Shown one piece after another: positions 49,039 through 62,836 of a DNA stretch of 64,000 bases. Made by a program: the position numbers and the translations under genes. The notes beneath the pieces are model-generated. The model worked only from the letters and a program-made list of their open reading frames with translations, did not search any database and had not been told where the DNA came from. The first letter of the stretch is position 1. Every line of letters starts with the position of its first letter. Source of the stretch: Leptodontidium sp. MPI-SDFR-AT-0119 (taxonomy: Eukaryota > Ascomycota > Leotiomycetes > Helotiales > Leptodontidiaceae); NCBI GenBank assembly GCA_020726505.1, contig JAHLEZ010000011.1, positions 744,001 to 808,000 of the forward strand. Reading direction: 5' to 3'.

Positions 49039-52000
49039 TCAATCATCATCCTAACATTGAGCGATACAGTCAGTGCCTGCTGAAAGGCTAGGCGCGAGCC
49101 TCACTTACCAAACTTATCACCTCAACTACTCGATTCGGCCTTGCCTCGTTTATCTGATTCAGTGGAACGGCTGTGTTCCTCGGAGCGTCATCGTCACTGT
49201 CGTCACTGTCGTCACTATCGTCTGGATCAGGCGGTGATTTGCGCTTCTCAATCTTGGGGCGCCAGTTGCCATCTCCCCCAATCCAGATAGCTCTTGCATC
49301 CAGATTCCCTTGAGCCTCGAGTGTTTGCCTCACGGAGACCAGGAAATCGTCAATCTGAAGACCGTAAGGGCGAGCATCTTTTCCACATAGAGGACATTTC
49401 CACACATCGATCATGCATGGCTGGCCTGGACGTTTTGGTTTACTCGTCCGTGACACGAGAAAGGTCTCGAGATCAAAACATTCCCGATGCAAGCAGCTGC
49501 TTCCACGGACTGGTGTATTGTATATACGAGTGGTGAAAGGATCTGCCAGATCAATGGACAGATCACTAACTACCATAGCAATATCGTCGTCATCATTGCC
49601 GACTGGTCCTGCGAGGCTCCTCTTGATCTTGTCTAGACTTGTGCTTGCGGATACTCGGTTCTTTCTCACCATGTCCAGTATTTGATCATGTTGAAGGATT
49701 TCGATCACCTCCACAGCAATGAAGAAGCTATGTTCTTTCATTTTAGACCGGCCTCTCAGAATAGAAAGTGATATTTGACTGATCATGTTAGGCCCAGCAA
49801 GTCGAACATAGGGTGTGACGTCGAGTGGAAGATCCTTCCCATGGTGATTCTTGCGTCTCAATTCGAGATGCTTCTTGTTGATCGTAAGGGATGCGCCTTC
49901 AGGCCAAATTGTATCTTTCAAAACCCAGTCGGCAATTGGGCATTTGGTAGCAGTATGTTTCATCTGAATACAACGCATTCGATACTGAAGTGTCCCACGC
50001 CGGTACTGGCGATCAGGTACCTGACCGTTATTGTGAAGAATGTCTTGAGGGATCATCGCGAAATCAGCTTCGGTAGGCCTGAAATCAAACTTCGATAACG
50101 GCGTATTGATCGATATTTTCGTCGGCGGTAGGACAAATCCTCTGATGGTTTGATAGTGTCTCAGAGAGTCGCTGTCTGTTGGAAGATTGGAAGGTGGTGG
50201 ATCAGCAGCAATGAGTCGTGGACTTCGCAGATGGGCCTGGTGGAGAGCCACTTGATCAGGAAGGGCGGGAAAAGAAGCATGGGTGAACCCAAGGGGAGGA
50301 ACGATTGCTCGCTTCATTGGATGTTTATTAATGTAGGCGTGTAAAGCTTGTTCAGTAGCCATGGGCCTCCCAGGGACTGGAACGGATGGCCCGCCTATCC
50401 TCGGAGATGGCCTAGCTGTCGGGGTACGCCGCCCAGTGCTGCCGATACTGATGTTTCTGACATGGGCGCGCTGAGGGTCGCCAGTGCTATCACTTCTCAA
50501 CTGAGCAGCACGATTCAACGCGAACGATTGCTGTTCTATCTGTATCTGCTGTTGTCGCATCATGACCTGTTGCTGAGCTGACTGCTGAGCTAACTGCAGA
50601 GAATTTTGCTGCCATGCACCTTGAGCAGATTGATATTGCTGTGGTTGGTTATGTGGCAGCTGATTCTGTACTGGCTGATTTGGATGTACTTGGTACTGCT
50701 GTTGCTGAATTTGGGGTTGGAACCGTTGTTGGGGAAGCATCTGCTGGTGCTGTATTGCATTTTGATTCCGTTGTTGGGCGTTTGGGTCAATGTTGGCGAC
50801 TTGGGGTTGGTGATATGTTCCATTGACATTTGATCCCGCATAGCCTTGAGAATAGTTTTGGTTCGACGACATGGGAGCATTGCTTCTACTAGGAGCGGCA
50901 AATTGAAAGCCCTGTTGAGCTGGCGAGTGCATAGAAAGTCCTTGTAGGAGTATTGGGCTTGGAGTATTGGGATGCACTCGATGTGATCCGACGCTGGGAG
51001 GTCGACCAGCGATGAGGGATGGGTTGGGGGAAGTATTGGAAGTTCTAGGAACCCCATGCTGGTGCTGAGCCACAGGCTGCCAGTTGGCCACAGGATCAGG
51101 GCTCGGCATATTTTGTTGCCAGGCTGTCGAGTGGACGACGGGGGCGCCATTTGGATTTTGATGAGGTACATTGTTGGGAAGTACCGGAGTAGGCCCCCGC
51201 ACCAGTGGACTGCCAGACATAGCGGTAGACGACCGTCGGTGTATTAAATGATTATGAAGTGCCAAGTATTCATTGACAAGGGCGGTGTTGCGGTCCCGGA
51301 CCTCCTTAGCTGTTGGTGGTTGAGCTGTGTTGATTCGAGCGGCGAGTGCTTGATGCTCCTGCTGATCTCGTCGGAAAAGATCCTCCATTCTGGTACCAAC
51401 TTCTTCGTCTCGAATGCCCAGATTGCGGCGAGTTGCCGTGAACACGACGGACTGCAGTGTGGGAGAAAGTAAACGCCATCGATTCACGAGCTCATCTACC
51501 AAAGGCGGATATCTTCGTTGGGAACACTCAGTGGATAAGGGAGCCCACTCGCTTGTCAGCCGTGTCAGGAATACGCCAACATCCGCTACGGTATGACGAT
51601 AGGGCGCAGAGGTTGTAAGGAGATGCTTAAGCGGGCTTGGGAATTGCGCAAACCAAATCTTATGAGCAGGTGCGAGCTGGTCATTGTCTCGGATTAGTTG
51701 TCCAAGAATACTGAATGCAGACTGCAAAACATTGCCATTCGGATATCCTTGAATGTCTGTAACCTCGCTGCGATTGACATCCCATACACAAAATATTTGA
51801 TGCAAAGCGACGTAGAACGGGTCTTCATTCCGGCAAGCATCGGAAAGTAGTTGAAACCGTGGTCGCTCTAAACCCGTATTCAGATTCATCATTCCACCAA
51901 CAGACTGTATGTGTCTATCAATAAGGCTTATCCGGCCTTTGAGTGATGGCATGGTGGGCACTTGGGTTCGCTGGCGTTTGTTTGGATTTGAGGATGTTGG

Positions 52001-52951
52001 TATACTTAGGCTAGGATATGACAAATTGACTTGTGCTGGTGTCTGTGACTGAACTTCACCAACCCTAGCAGCATAAGATGCATCGATCTGTCCCGAGGTG
52101 ACAAACTGACTTCTCTCAACAAGCTCCTGTGATCCCTGTCGCGGCCCGCTGAGATTATCTATTTGTTGGTGCTGCGCGGGGGCCGAGCCAGATGTAATAC
52201 CAAGGCCTGAGAGTGATGACATATGAGGAGATAGCAGCGCACGCTCTTGGGGAATAGGCGTTCCTATTTGAACGGGGGATGGTGCCAGGTCTTCTGTTGG
52301 AGAGTAAAGTTCCTGGGGTGTGTGCCCGTGGTCTTGCCTCTCAGACGGGAGAAAGACTGAGGGCGGTAATGGCGGGTTCCCCATAATTGTAGTTGTATCC
52401 GTGAATGGCGGAGGATTTATAGAGTGTCTACGTGAATGATCTGGGGATCTACTTGAAGCTGAGCCTGGCCGTGACGAAGACTCAGTAGGTAGGGTCCCTC
52501 GAGTTGGCTCAGTGACAGGCTCGCTTGAAGAGGCTTGTTGATTTCGAGTGAATGTAGCGGTAGGAGAAGGAGGAGGTATGTTCTCTTCGTTTCGATATTC
52601 TTGCCGAGTATCGTTTCGTACTCTGTTGATAGAGCTATGTGCGAGGATAGGGCTTGGTTCGTCACTCGGTGCTGGAGATGGCAGTACAGTGGCCACCGAT
52701 CTAGGGTCTTGTCAGTGCATGCTTGATAGTGTAAAATTATCAATGAGGACTCACTTCTGGGTCAACGTCGTTGGTACAACTGAAGCTTTTGAGATGCTAG
52801 CACGCGGAGTTGGGCGAACTGGAGTTCCTGCTCCCATCATCCATGACTTCTGCCGGGACCCTCCAAACAGCGTGTTGAGTGTGGCATTCGAAGACTCTAC
52901 GTCCCTCTCAGACAGAGCTGTCTGAGCCTCTTTATCTGGCGGCCGGCGCAT
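49039..52951 (-). CDS. SP-RING (MIZ) zinc-finger protein, probable SUMO E3 ligase
   Basis: Three exons (52755-52951, 49109-52700, 49039-49050) give 1266 residues. Residues about 300-500 form a helical region (HQIFCVWDVNRSEV...). A long Gln/Pro/Asn-rich middle (about 600-820) looks disordered. The SP-RING lies at about 1115-1180: SSCLHRECFDLETFLV then MIDVWKCPLCGKDARP, the C-x-H...C-x-x-C pattern of Siz/PIAS/Zmiz ligases. The last exon is only 12 nt (GTAAGT donor at 49108, TTAG acceptor) and changes the end to VVEVISLDDD, a classic SUMO-interacting motif; without splicing the frame would end VISLVSEARA. The protein likely helps transfer SUMO to chromatin or transcription proteins. The architecture (long Q-rich middle, C-terminal SP-RING plus SIM) recalls Zmiz-type rather than Siz1-type proteins, as I see no SAP domain. 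Confidence 0.87.
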
Positions 52952-54724
52952 ATCTCATGCTGATATTCGATTGTTATTGGCATATAGTTGAGGTCCTACG
53001 ATAGAGTTTCGAGTGCAAGGTTCGGGTGACCCGGTATAAGGAGTTGAGGGCGAGTCCTGTACTAATATGTACTGCGAGCCCATAGGACCGAACTACTGTC
53101 GGCGAAGTGTGAGACAAGGTGTGCAGGTTAAAAGGCCCTCCCTTTGACAATCCGTTGAGACTCTCCGATTGACAGGTCGCAAGTCGCAAGCGATCAGAAA
53201 GGGTTGGAGAATTGCTTCACTTCAAGTGAGGGTTGCTCGAGGGCCAGGAAGACTATTCATCGAACAGAAGGTAGCGAGGGAGCGTAAGAATGGACGAGGC
53301 GCAAACGATGAGGAATTACGAGAAGGAAAGAATCGAGGCGCAACAGGATCTACTGCCTGGGCCTGGACGTCGAACGGGTGTTATTATGGTTGCATTGACT
53401 GGACTGGAATATGGCCGCTTCTGATCTGCACCCTGCCCACCAGTCCATGGAGGCGTAAACGGAATGATCAGAGATCAGGTCGAGGTTGTGGGGAGAGAGG
53501 GGGGAGAGAGGGTGAGTGAGGCGTTTGACGTTCTTCTGATGTGATGATGTTTGCGGTTGGCGTCTCGAGGCGCTAGTGAGTGAGCAGCCTCATGGTGGAC
53601 GCAAAAGCAGCATGTCAAGCAGTTGGTGGGTGGATAACCAACTTGCACCAGCAATCCAGCCTCCAGCCCAGCCTCCAGCCCAGCCTGCCCAGCTCCAACC
53701 TCGGAACTTCCATGTGCGACAGTCGCGGGCGTGGGCCAGAACATTATTGCCCTGCAGGTTTGGTTTACTGTTCGTAAGCGAACTTTATTGTTGTCTCCTC
53801 ACCATCTACGTGCAGTAAACAATAGATCTAGAAATAAAGACGTGAATCTTGTTCTTTCACTGTATTGCCTTGTTATACCTAAATATGTGAAGTCGCTGGG
53901 GAAGGAAGCGCACGCAGGGAGATCACGCAGTCCAAACGAAGCACAGTTGAAGCAGATGCAGAGGCTCCTGCCGCTTTTGTACCCGCACGGCCACCCGCCA
54001 GATTTGCACTCCAAAAGACGCCCTCCCACTCAGCACCTGGCCAGAACTAAGACTCCCTAGGCTCAGATACGCTCCTCACTAACCACGAAGGAAGTAGGTA
54101 AGGATTACAGTACAGCACAGCACAGCACCACCTGCACCTCAAACTCCAAGATCCATCCCCAATCAACTACTCGAGCCAACTCAACCCCAACCCAACCAAT
54201 CCAATTCGAACCCAAGCCCAACTTGGAACTGGTCCAACCTCCTCTCGAGGTCTCGTCACCTTACCTTACCTCACCTCACCTCACATCACTTCCTCGCCAG
54301 CAGCAATATCGCATTGCGCTCGCTGTAGCTTCTGCAACGACTGCACCACTAGGAAGTGCCACACGTTCTTTCTCCTATCCACCTCTGGCGCCAGCAGCAA
54401 GGGTCCCGTACTGCATTCGTTTGCTCTGCTCTCAGCTGAGTGGTGGTGGTGTTGACCCATGCCCATGTACCTGCTGTGGTGAATCGCGACAGCAAGACAC
54501 CCGCTGTCTTCATGCAACGACGACCATCGTGTCTTCCGAGAATCGAAACCCACCCCCCGAGCACCCATTTGTACCCAAGAAGCTGAGCATAGTACGCTGC
54601 AAACGTCGCAGACTCCAGCAGCGCCCATCTCAACTCCCCGACATATATTCCTATACCATCAGATGTTTCTGTCGTGAATTGTACCGGCCGCTGGCGGAAC
54701 GTCAGAAGTTAGCATTGAGGAAAG
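52952..54724. promoter_or_regulatory. Divergent upstream region, SP-RING gene / Boi gene
   Basis: These 1773 bp lie between divergent genes. They contain short tandem tracts: CAGCCTCCAGCC repeats near 53655, CACAGCACAGCACAGC near 54115 and CTCACCTCACCTCAC near 54268. The frame at 54223-54753 overlaps the Boi start in another frame and is not called. Confidence 0.5.
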
Positions 54725-57700
54725 ATGGCGTCCCGACTGTCGATCGAGCCTAAGGGCAGGCCAGAGCCCGGGCAGATTCTGCTCGTAATTCGTAAGTGGA
54801 TGTGATCCCTGAGCTAGGTGCAATGCGTTTGAAAACATGCCATTGGGGCGGAACGTTTCATCGAATTGTAAGTAAAGGGGAAACTGGCTGACATTCATCA
54901 AATGCAGACGACTTCTCCGCTCGAAGTTCGGATGAGTTGAGCTTGACGAAGGGCGATCGGGTCGAGTTAATCGAGCGCGACGATGACTTTGGTGACGGAT
55001 GGTACTTGGGAAGGCACCTGATGAATGGGAATAGTGGCTTGTTTCCCGAAGGTTGGCAGACACTTTACTCTCTCATCGGCGGTTCCCAACTGACAGTGGA
55101 TAGTTTATACCAGAATTGCGCCTCGAGGCCCCCCTTCATATCCACCGATAACAACAGCAATACCTCGACAACAAGCGCCTGTTCCTGAACCAGCAGTACA
55201 AGCGACTGCCCAGCAACCGGTGACTCCTGTTCATGAGGACAATCCAACTCCCACAGAGCCAAAAATGGCATCCCCGACAATCGGCGCAGACCCCTCACCA
55301 CAATTAGGTCGCAACATTAGCGCTTCGGAAGTGCACAATAAACCGAGTATAACTTCACCCTTCGCTGCTCCCCAAGAAACCGAGAAAGCAATCCCACCTC
55401 CGGCAATTTCCACGATGGGCGCGACTCCGTCGAAAACTGTTCTGACAGTGGCTATGGGACAATCACACAGTGGATCGAACAGTGGACAAGACAGCCCAGT
55501 CATGAACGAGACGCTCAGTGTCATTGATGAGCATATCACAGATATGAACTCCCCGCATCATAGTGTGGTGGCACAAGATCGAAGAGGCACAAATGATTCT
55601 GGGAGCGAATACAGCAGTCATCTTGACCAGCGGATGTCATATATCAACGGCGAAGAGACCGACGAGGAGGAAGAGCAAGTTCACTCTCGCCAAGAAGTTG
55701 AAACCTGGACACCAGACCAAGTCGCAGAATACCTTTTCACAGCAGGAGTTGAAACCAAGCACTGTGAAGTGTTCCGCGACCAGGAAATCACTGGAGATGT
55801 GTTGTTGGGCATGGACCAGACCTCTGTGTTTTTGAAGGAGTTCGATCTTGGCAACGTTGGTCGAAGATTGAAGACATGGCAGAAGATCAAGGTGCTGCAA
55901 GACGAAGTCAATGGCGAAAATTCAACGAGACGAAACACTGCTACTTATGGTAGCATCTATGGCAGTGACGTTGGCTCAGATGATGCTGGGAAACATCGCA
56001 GTCGCAGTATCACTTCTCCTACCGGCACTATGCTTCCCAGGATACCAAGCATGAATGAGAGGACAGAATCCCGCCAAAACTCGCGGTTCTCTCAGCAAAT
56101 CATCCCACGAAGCGAAATCGCCCAACCCACATCTCCGATGACTTCCCCAATCTCACCCATGACCACCCAGGACACTTCAAGACCCATTGGCGACAAGAGA
56201 AGACCTTCTGCTGCGTCTATTCGCGATATGCACCATTCACGCCAAAGTTCGGTAAACGAGTACAGTACTCCAACCATCATGGCTTCTTTAGGAGCGGGAG
56301 GAACTCCTTCCCCAAGCATCCAGGATGGGACACATAAGAAGCAGCCTTCTTTCGATAGGAACTGGACCATGGGCTCTGCAGTATCACCTTCCATGCCACT
56401 TCGTCCACTGTCTTCGGGAGGTGTCAAGAGTACGGCCAGAAGCTCAACTGATCAGTTGGCACAAACAATCACTCCTTCCACAACTTTTGACTCGCTTGAC
56501 CGAGGTTACTTTTCGGGCGGCGAGGTTGAAGGACGTCAGAGGAATGTCTTGCGAAAGAAAGGCAGTACAGCAACCACAGCGCATTCGCGAAACTCAAGTT
56601 ACACAGATGAGCAAAGATTGCGAACCGCTACAGCACATTCAAGACACTCGAGATTTGGAAGTGTTGATTCAATGCGTGACTCTGCACCCCCTTCAGCTGC
56701 TCAAAAGTACTATGGGTTAGCCGCGAACGGTCGCCGTCGGACTCCCTCCGAGAACTCTATCAACATCCCGCCTCGGCCACTGCCACCTCCGAAAGATGTT
56801 CATTCTCCCACTGTCACCAAGCTTGAAGGTAACTCATACGAAAACAACGTGTTGCCCAAATCGCCCGAATCTCGCCAGGGTCGAGGTTCAGATTGGTTGT
56901 TACCAGTCAAGCCAATCTCGTCAAAATCCTTTGGTCTCAGGGCCATCTCGGATGCTGTCACAGGCCACGAGAAATCCCGTCTGGCATCAGCTGAACCTCT
57001 AACTTCACCAGTGAAGGAGTCTCCCGTTCAATCGCCTTCACGTACAGGGTCAAGCACCCCATCTGGTGGCCCAAGCTTTGATCTTGACTCTACAGATTCA
57101 AAAAGCGCACTCGCAACACAGATGGCATCAGTCCCCAAAGCCAATAGGAAAAAATCGAAGAAAGAGACAAGTGCATATACTCGTGGCCTAGAAAAGAAGT
57201 CTCCGAAAGAACAGATGGTTGGCGCCGACTATAGCGGGTGGATGAGAAAGAGAGGCAGTAACATCATGTCGTCTTGGAAGCCACGTTTGTTTGTGTTGAA
57301 GGGGCGTCGCCTATCTTACTACTATTCCGAAGACGACGATCAAGAGAAAGGATTGATCGATATCTCTTTCCATCGAGTCCTCCCTGCCGACGGCGATCGT
57401 TTGACTGGGCTATCTGCAGCGATTACTGGCGCCACGAACAGTCCTACGAGTCCTTCTGGATCGCAAACCGTTACTATGGCCGAGACGGCAGCAGCGTCTG
57501 AACCCGAGTCAACTTTGAGCAGGGGGACAGGTGACTCTATTTTCATATTCAAGCTCGTTCCACCCCGGGCTGGTGCGGCTAGAGCTGTGACATTCACGAA
57601 GCCTACCACACATTACTTTGCCGTTCCAAACATCAAGCAAGGACGACTCTGGATGGCAGCACTTATGAAAGCTACCATTGATCGCGATGACTCGAAACCT

Positions 57701-57997
57701 GTCACAACCACCTACCAGCAGTCTACTATCTCCCTTGCGAAGGCCCGGGCGATGCGTCACCGTCCACCTGCTCTTATGAACCTCGATGAGCACGTTGACG
57801 AGGAAGCCCTGAAGACACCTGCTAGCGATAAGAACGGGTTGAACATTCAGGGCATCATCTATGACCGCGACCCGCAGGAAGGTGATAGCGGGGTCTCGGG
57901 AGTGTCAAAGTCGGGTGCCTTGGCCCCTGAGAGTGCGAAAGGCGCATTTATGAACGGCTCCGAGGACTCGGCTGCCCATGCACCACGAACCGCATGA
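54725..57997 (+). CDS. Boi1/Boi2-type polarity protein (SH3-SAM-PH)
   Basis: Three exons (54725-54791, 54908-55051, 55104-57997) give 1034 residues. An SH3 domain lies at about residues 18-75 (VIHDFSARSSDELSLTKGDR, DGWYLGRH, GLFPEVYT, the last rebuilt across intron 2). A proline-rich stretch follows. A SAM domain covers about 269-336 (ETWTPDQVAEYLFTAG...FDLGNVGRRLKTW). A long Ser-rich linker leads to a PH domain at about 779-932 (YSGWMRKRGSNIMSSWKPRL, KPTTHYFAVPNIKQGRLWMAALMKA). This order is that of yeast Boi1/Boi2, which bind Bem1, Cdc42 and anionic lipids at growth sites and help exocytosis and polarised growth. In filamentous fungi the orthologue should act at hyphal tips. Intron 2 has an unusual GTTGGC donor. 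Confidence 0.95.
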
Positions 57998-59784
57998 TGG
58001 GCTTAAAGAGCTGTCCGAGACCAAACAATTACATTCTATGTGGATACTTCCTCGAAGCACAAACACGCACTTCTTTTTATTTAATCTTTTGGGGGCCATG
58101 GCCAAAGCAGGTCCCTTGATCTCCTCGGCCTGGCAGGACTGGAGTCGGGATGCAGCAAGGATTTTGGGGTTGGGTTGGTTCTCGCATGCAAACTGAATGC
58201 AATGTGGTGGACAAAAATGGATGAGAGAATGATGAAAGTGACGAGAGAAACGATGGCTCTTTCAAGCGACATACTTGACCGTACTTGTGTACCTTTTGTA
58301 GCATATGAACAGAAAAGCAATACCTACGTAGACTGCTGTGCTTGTGCCTCTTTACATTTCCTTTGTCACGATCACTGTTTTCCTCTCTAGGCAGATAGAA
58401 TCGAGCAGTCAACCAGTTAAACAGGCTGTACGTAAAAACTGGACTTGGTTCGAAAAGTATTGTTAGCTTTGTGTAAAGTCTCTTACTCGGCTGTTCGGCT
58501 CATCCCCTCCCTTCCTTCCTTGTAACTCCTGCCCAGAAGTCTGGTGCTGGACCGCAAGTAATAAGTAGTCATGGGGCGATTTACTGAAAATTTCTCCTCG
58601 GGTTATTTTATTTCATGTCGTTTAGACGTCTCTTGATCCACAGTTGAGGCACACGGAAACTAAGGTACTGTATCCTCATAGACACTTCGCCTTCGGCTAC
58701 GAGTCAGTTAGGTTGGAGTAGAGGGATGGATATTACTTGGCTTGTCCAAGAGATGCTTTTCACTCTTGTTTCCTATTCAGAGGCCTTGATTGTCATACAA
58801 GACAGTACAAATCAGATTCATAAAGAACTAAGACCTGGATTTCCCTGGTTGTTGGAATTGTGTCGGCTCAAGGGACAAGGCAGGGCGTTGAGGAAGGCAT
58901 TTAATGCCAAGCCACCAGCAGACGCTATCTCCACACCAATCCTGCTCCAATGACTTCACTCCCGCCTCTCTTGCAGCAGATCGTCGTCATTCTTACCAGA
59001 AGGATACAGAGTTTACTTCATCGCGCCATCTTCTTCCCTTTGCGCAGAAGATGTTGGAAGATGTTTGGTCGGATCCGACACGATGGAGAGAAGAAAAATT
59101 CGAGAGGATAGCAGCTTGCCCGAATAAGGCATAGGCACACGAGCAGCAATGTCAGGTGAGGCTCCCAGCACTTTAGTAGGAGGAGAGTGGAGGGGTCCTA
59201 GTTTGCCTCTTAAGATGCTGGTTTTCCCTCGATGTGTTGTGGAGAATTTCCTGAATCTTGAGACCATTCCCCAAGTTCTCCATCTCCATCTTTCTCTGTC
59301 TGGATTGTATCTCTCCATGAGATAGGAAGTAGCGACCACTGTACGACATTACACGCCCTACTACCTACCTGGGTACTACCTATCATACCAATTGACCTCG
59401 TTTACCAGCTACCTACCCTTACATTACCTTATCTCGACCATTTCCTGCTCGGTGTGATCACTTTGTGAATTGCAGTGCAGTGCCTTGCCTTCTCGAAGTC
59501 CGCTTGTCTGTCGATATCGAACCAGCTTCCAGCAGCAGCAACCACCAAAGCAGCATGTCAATCGACCCCGTCTGATTCAATTGAACATATTCAAAGAGAG
59601 AAAGAGAGAATCAAAAAGTATTACTTCCTACCAAAAGCAACAGCTTGCCATAGCAGTTTGCCCAAGCATCATCAACGTCAACAACAACAACGATATATCC
59701 ATATCGCCACATTGCTTCGTTTCGAGCCCAATCCAGCCAGTCAGTCAATTTCATGCCAATTAAAAGCCACAGCAATCTACAACA
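57998..59784. other. Spacer between Boi and MFS genes
   Basis: These 1787 bp hold the Boi 3' flank and the upstream region of the MFS gene. Within 240 bp before the MFS start an ATG at 59554 opens a six-codon frame that could act as an upstream ORF if transcribed. No other gene is seen. Confidence 0.5.
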
Positions 59785-61694
59785 ATGATGTTCCTTGGAC
59801 TTACCTTCTTCGAGAAGGACTCTGTCGATCAGTATCCAGGAGTCTTGGTTCCACTTGCACAAGCCTCGCGCCATCCTACCGTTGCAGCCGAATATGCTCG
59901 TCGTCGTTCCGCTGAAGGTCGTAGTGAGGATGGTTCGCCTGCAGAAAAGAAAATGGAGGGGAAGGGGAGTGAAGGAGATGGAGAAGATGGAGTATTGCGA
60001 ACTTCGAGTGCGGGATACAGTCCGTATACTATCGAAGGGCTGAGGGCGGAAGTCCATGAAGATGCTTCGTCTGGCGGACATGATACCGCTTATGACTGTG
60101 AGTGTTTGGTGATGGGCTGTGTGTGTGGAGGCTGACTGCTGTATAGTGAAATCCAAGGTCATCAACAAAGCTATCCAAGATATTGGCATGGGGAAATACA
60201 ATTGGGAGCTTTTCGTACTGTGCGGTTTTGGGTGGTTTGCCGACAAGTAAGTTGAGCCATATCTCATTGTGTGAACGCGACGGAGTACTTACACATTTAT
60301 AGCCTCTGGCTGCAGGGAGTTGCCTTGACGCTCCCTTCCTTGCAAGAGGAATTTGGTGTTGCTGAGACTACAGTCAGATACACGACTTGCTCTCTTTTCA
60401 TTGGTCTCTGTATTGGAGCCAGTTTCTGGGGTATTGGATCGGATATCATGGGGCGTCGTATTGCTTTCAACATGACCCTCTTCCTCGCAGGCGTCTTCGG
60501 TATTGCGGCTGGAGCAGCTCCATCTTGGATTGGTGCCTGTGCACTATTTGCTGCTCTCGGTGTTGGAGTTGGTGGTAACTTGCCCGTCGACGGTGCGCTT
60601 TTCCTGGAATTCCTTCCCAACGCCTCAGGTGGTTTACTTACTCTCCTTTCGGTCTGGTGGCCCGTCGGTCAACTGGTTGCTTCCTTGATTGCTTGGGGTT
60701 TCCTAGGCGGCAACTATGCTGTTGATGAGGGCTGGAGATACTTTGTCTACACCATGGGAGCCATGACATTCGTTATGTTCCTTTCTCGATTCGTGCTCTT
60801 CCATCTCTACGAGTCTCCCAAGTTCTTGTTGTCAAGAGGTCGCCAGGCTGAAGCCGTGGCTGTGGTTCACGGAATGGCCTTCAAGAATAAGACGACTACA
60901 TGGCTAACGGAAGAAATTCTCAATGAGATTGGTGGCGACCCAGCAGTTGTAGCTGATTCGACACTTTCAACCAAGGAGATTATCCGCCGCAAGCTATCGT
61001 CTTTCTCTTCTGATCGAATCGGCCCTCTTTTTGCGTACAAGAAGCTCGGATGGACCACAGGTCTTGTCTGGTTTTGCTGGGTCACTATCGGAATGGGTTA
61101 TCCCCTCTTCAACGCTTTCCTTCCCCAATACCTGGCTCGCGGTACCAACTCTAGTGGCCAGACAATTTCAAGCTACGAAACCTACCGAAACTACGCCATC
61201 ACATCAGTTGTGGGAGTTCCTGGATCCATCATCGCTTGTTACACTGTTGATATCAAGTACATTGGCCGCAAAGGCACGATGGCTTTCTCAACAATGATGT
61301 CGGGAATCTTCCTCTTCCTGTTCACCATTTCCGCCGATTCGGACTACCAACTTGCATTCTCGTCTCTTGAGGCATTCTTCCAGAATATTATGTATGGTAA
61401 GTAGAGTCTTCCCTTTACCACTTGACTCGCCCAGATTTGAATAATAGCTAACCTCTCCAAGGCGTCCTCTACGCTTACACGCCCGAGGTGTTCCCAGCTC
61501 CAAACAGAGGAACTGGTACCGGAATCGCAAGCATGTTGAACCGAATTGCTGGACTATGTGCACCGATCATTGCGGCAAACATTCCCAATGCCAACCCCAG
61601 TGCTCCAGTTTTCGTTAGTGGTGGGTTGTTCTTGGCAGCTTTTGTTGCTATGCTGTGTTTCCCAATCGAGACCAGAGGAAAACAGATGTTGTAG
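59785..61694 (+). CDS. MFS transporter, SV2-like branch
   Basis: Four exons (59785-60097, 60147-60246, 60303-61396, 61462-61694) give 579 residues. A polar N-terminal cytoplasmic part (about 1-125) is followed by KYNWELFVLCGFGWFADNLWLQG, which opens the first transmembrane segment; the splice junction falls inside FAD|NLW. About 12 membrane segments are visible. The loop SDIMGRRIAF carries the MFS D-x-x-GRR signature, and VLYAYTPEVFPAPNRGTGTG the PE.FP..RG.G motif of the sugar porter-like and SV2-like groups. Fungal members of this branch are mostly uncharacterised; substrates are not readable from sequence, though organic anions, nicotinate or sugars are candidates. The start is the first of two adjacent ATG codons. 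Confidence 0.9.
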
Positions 61695-62836
61695 AGAATA
61701 GAAGTTCGACGGGGGAAAGCTGAGCAGAGAATGATGTTGGATGAATGACGATGCTGAAAACGAACATTTTTGTGTATAAAGTTTTGTTTTTGGATACCCT
61801 CCGTACTCTGGGAGAGAGAGTACAGGTTTTTTTATTCTTTGGATGATAAGTTATAACATCTTAACAGTTGTAAACATGATACTGTTCCTGCAAACCTGCA
61901 AACCACTTCCTCCTATTTTGGGAGTGCCACATGCCGTTGTGCCGTTGCCAAGGGTGGATTGAACCCTTGAACAGCTGAAGGTTCCTTGCGATGTCTTCTG
62001 TTGAAGCAGGCTGTGTTTTATCCTGTTCGACGTACAACACTTGTGACGAAGGATCCAACTTCATGGTTACTGTTCTAGGACAACAATAATAATTATCAAA
62101 AAAAAAATCAAGAACATGTAAGAAAGTAGTTTATACCAATCAAATGCGCAATATATTACCATTTCGAGGTCCACATACAGTATAATTGGTGGCTGAACGA
62201 CACCCAACACCACACCCACAGGGGTCTTGTGTTCCGGCAAGTGTTCCGAGCTGCAGGCAATGACGCTGTTTTGCGAGGGTGGGCGTTGATTATTTCTCAC
62301 GACTTCTCATCGGACCCCTCCCCCTCTTCACAACCTTCCTCATCCCATTCCCAACATTCAATCGCACCGCAGTCTTGAGGTGTTACTATCCTCACAAGCG
62401 CCAGTTTCATGTAATACCGATATCGACGACATTTCATCTCCCCTGCGCCGGAAAGCTTGCGTAATTGAACCCTTATTCGTTACCTGTGTCTAGGCATCGA
62501 GGTACGGCGAGGAGGCTGAGTCGCAAGACGCGACAACCTGGTTCTGTCCAGTCAGACAGTCGGACAGAGAGATAGCGAGGAAGGGAGAGAGTGAAAATCA
62601 ACATCCGATACGACCGAACCGAATCGAACGCCTGTGGTGGGCTTTGGAGATATACCTACAGTACTTGCCTACCTACATACCCAGGAGCGAACTTCCCAAA
62701 CCACCTCCTCATCTGCTATACTTCTCCGTGGCGCGAGAACGAAACTACACGTCGCACCCGATGACCAGTTCAACATAAATTGATTCCTTTCCTTTCCTGC
62801 GACCAATTCGATCCGACTCACAGAGCGAACGGCGAG
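61695..62836. promoter_or_regulatory. Spacer between MFS and arrestin-like genes
   Basis: These 1142 bp hold an AT-rich patch with an A run near 62098 and the upstream region of the arrestin-like gene. No gene is seen. Confidence 0.5.

Noticed and set aside
54223..54753. 176-codon frame ending just after the Boi start
   Set aside because: It overlaps the Boi first exon in another frame, and its sequence is repetitive upstream DNA without recognisable protein features.
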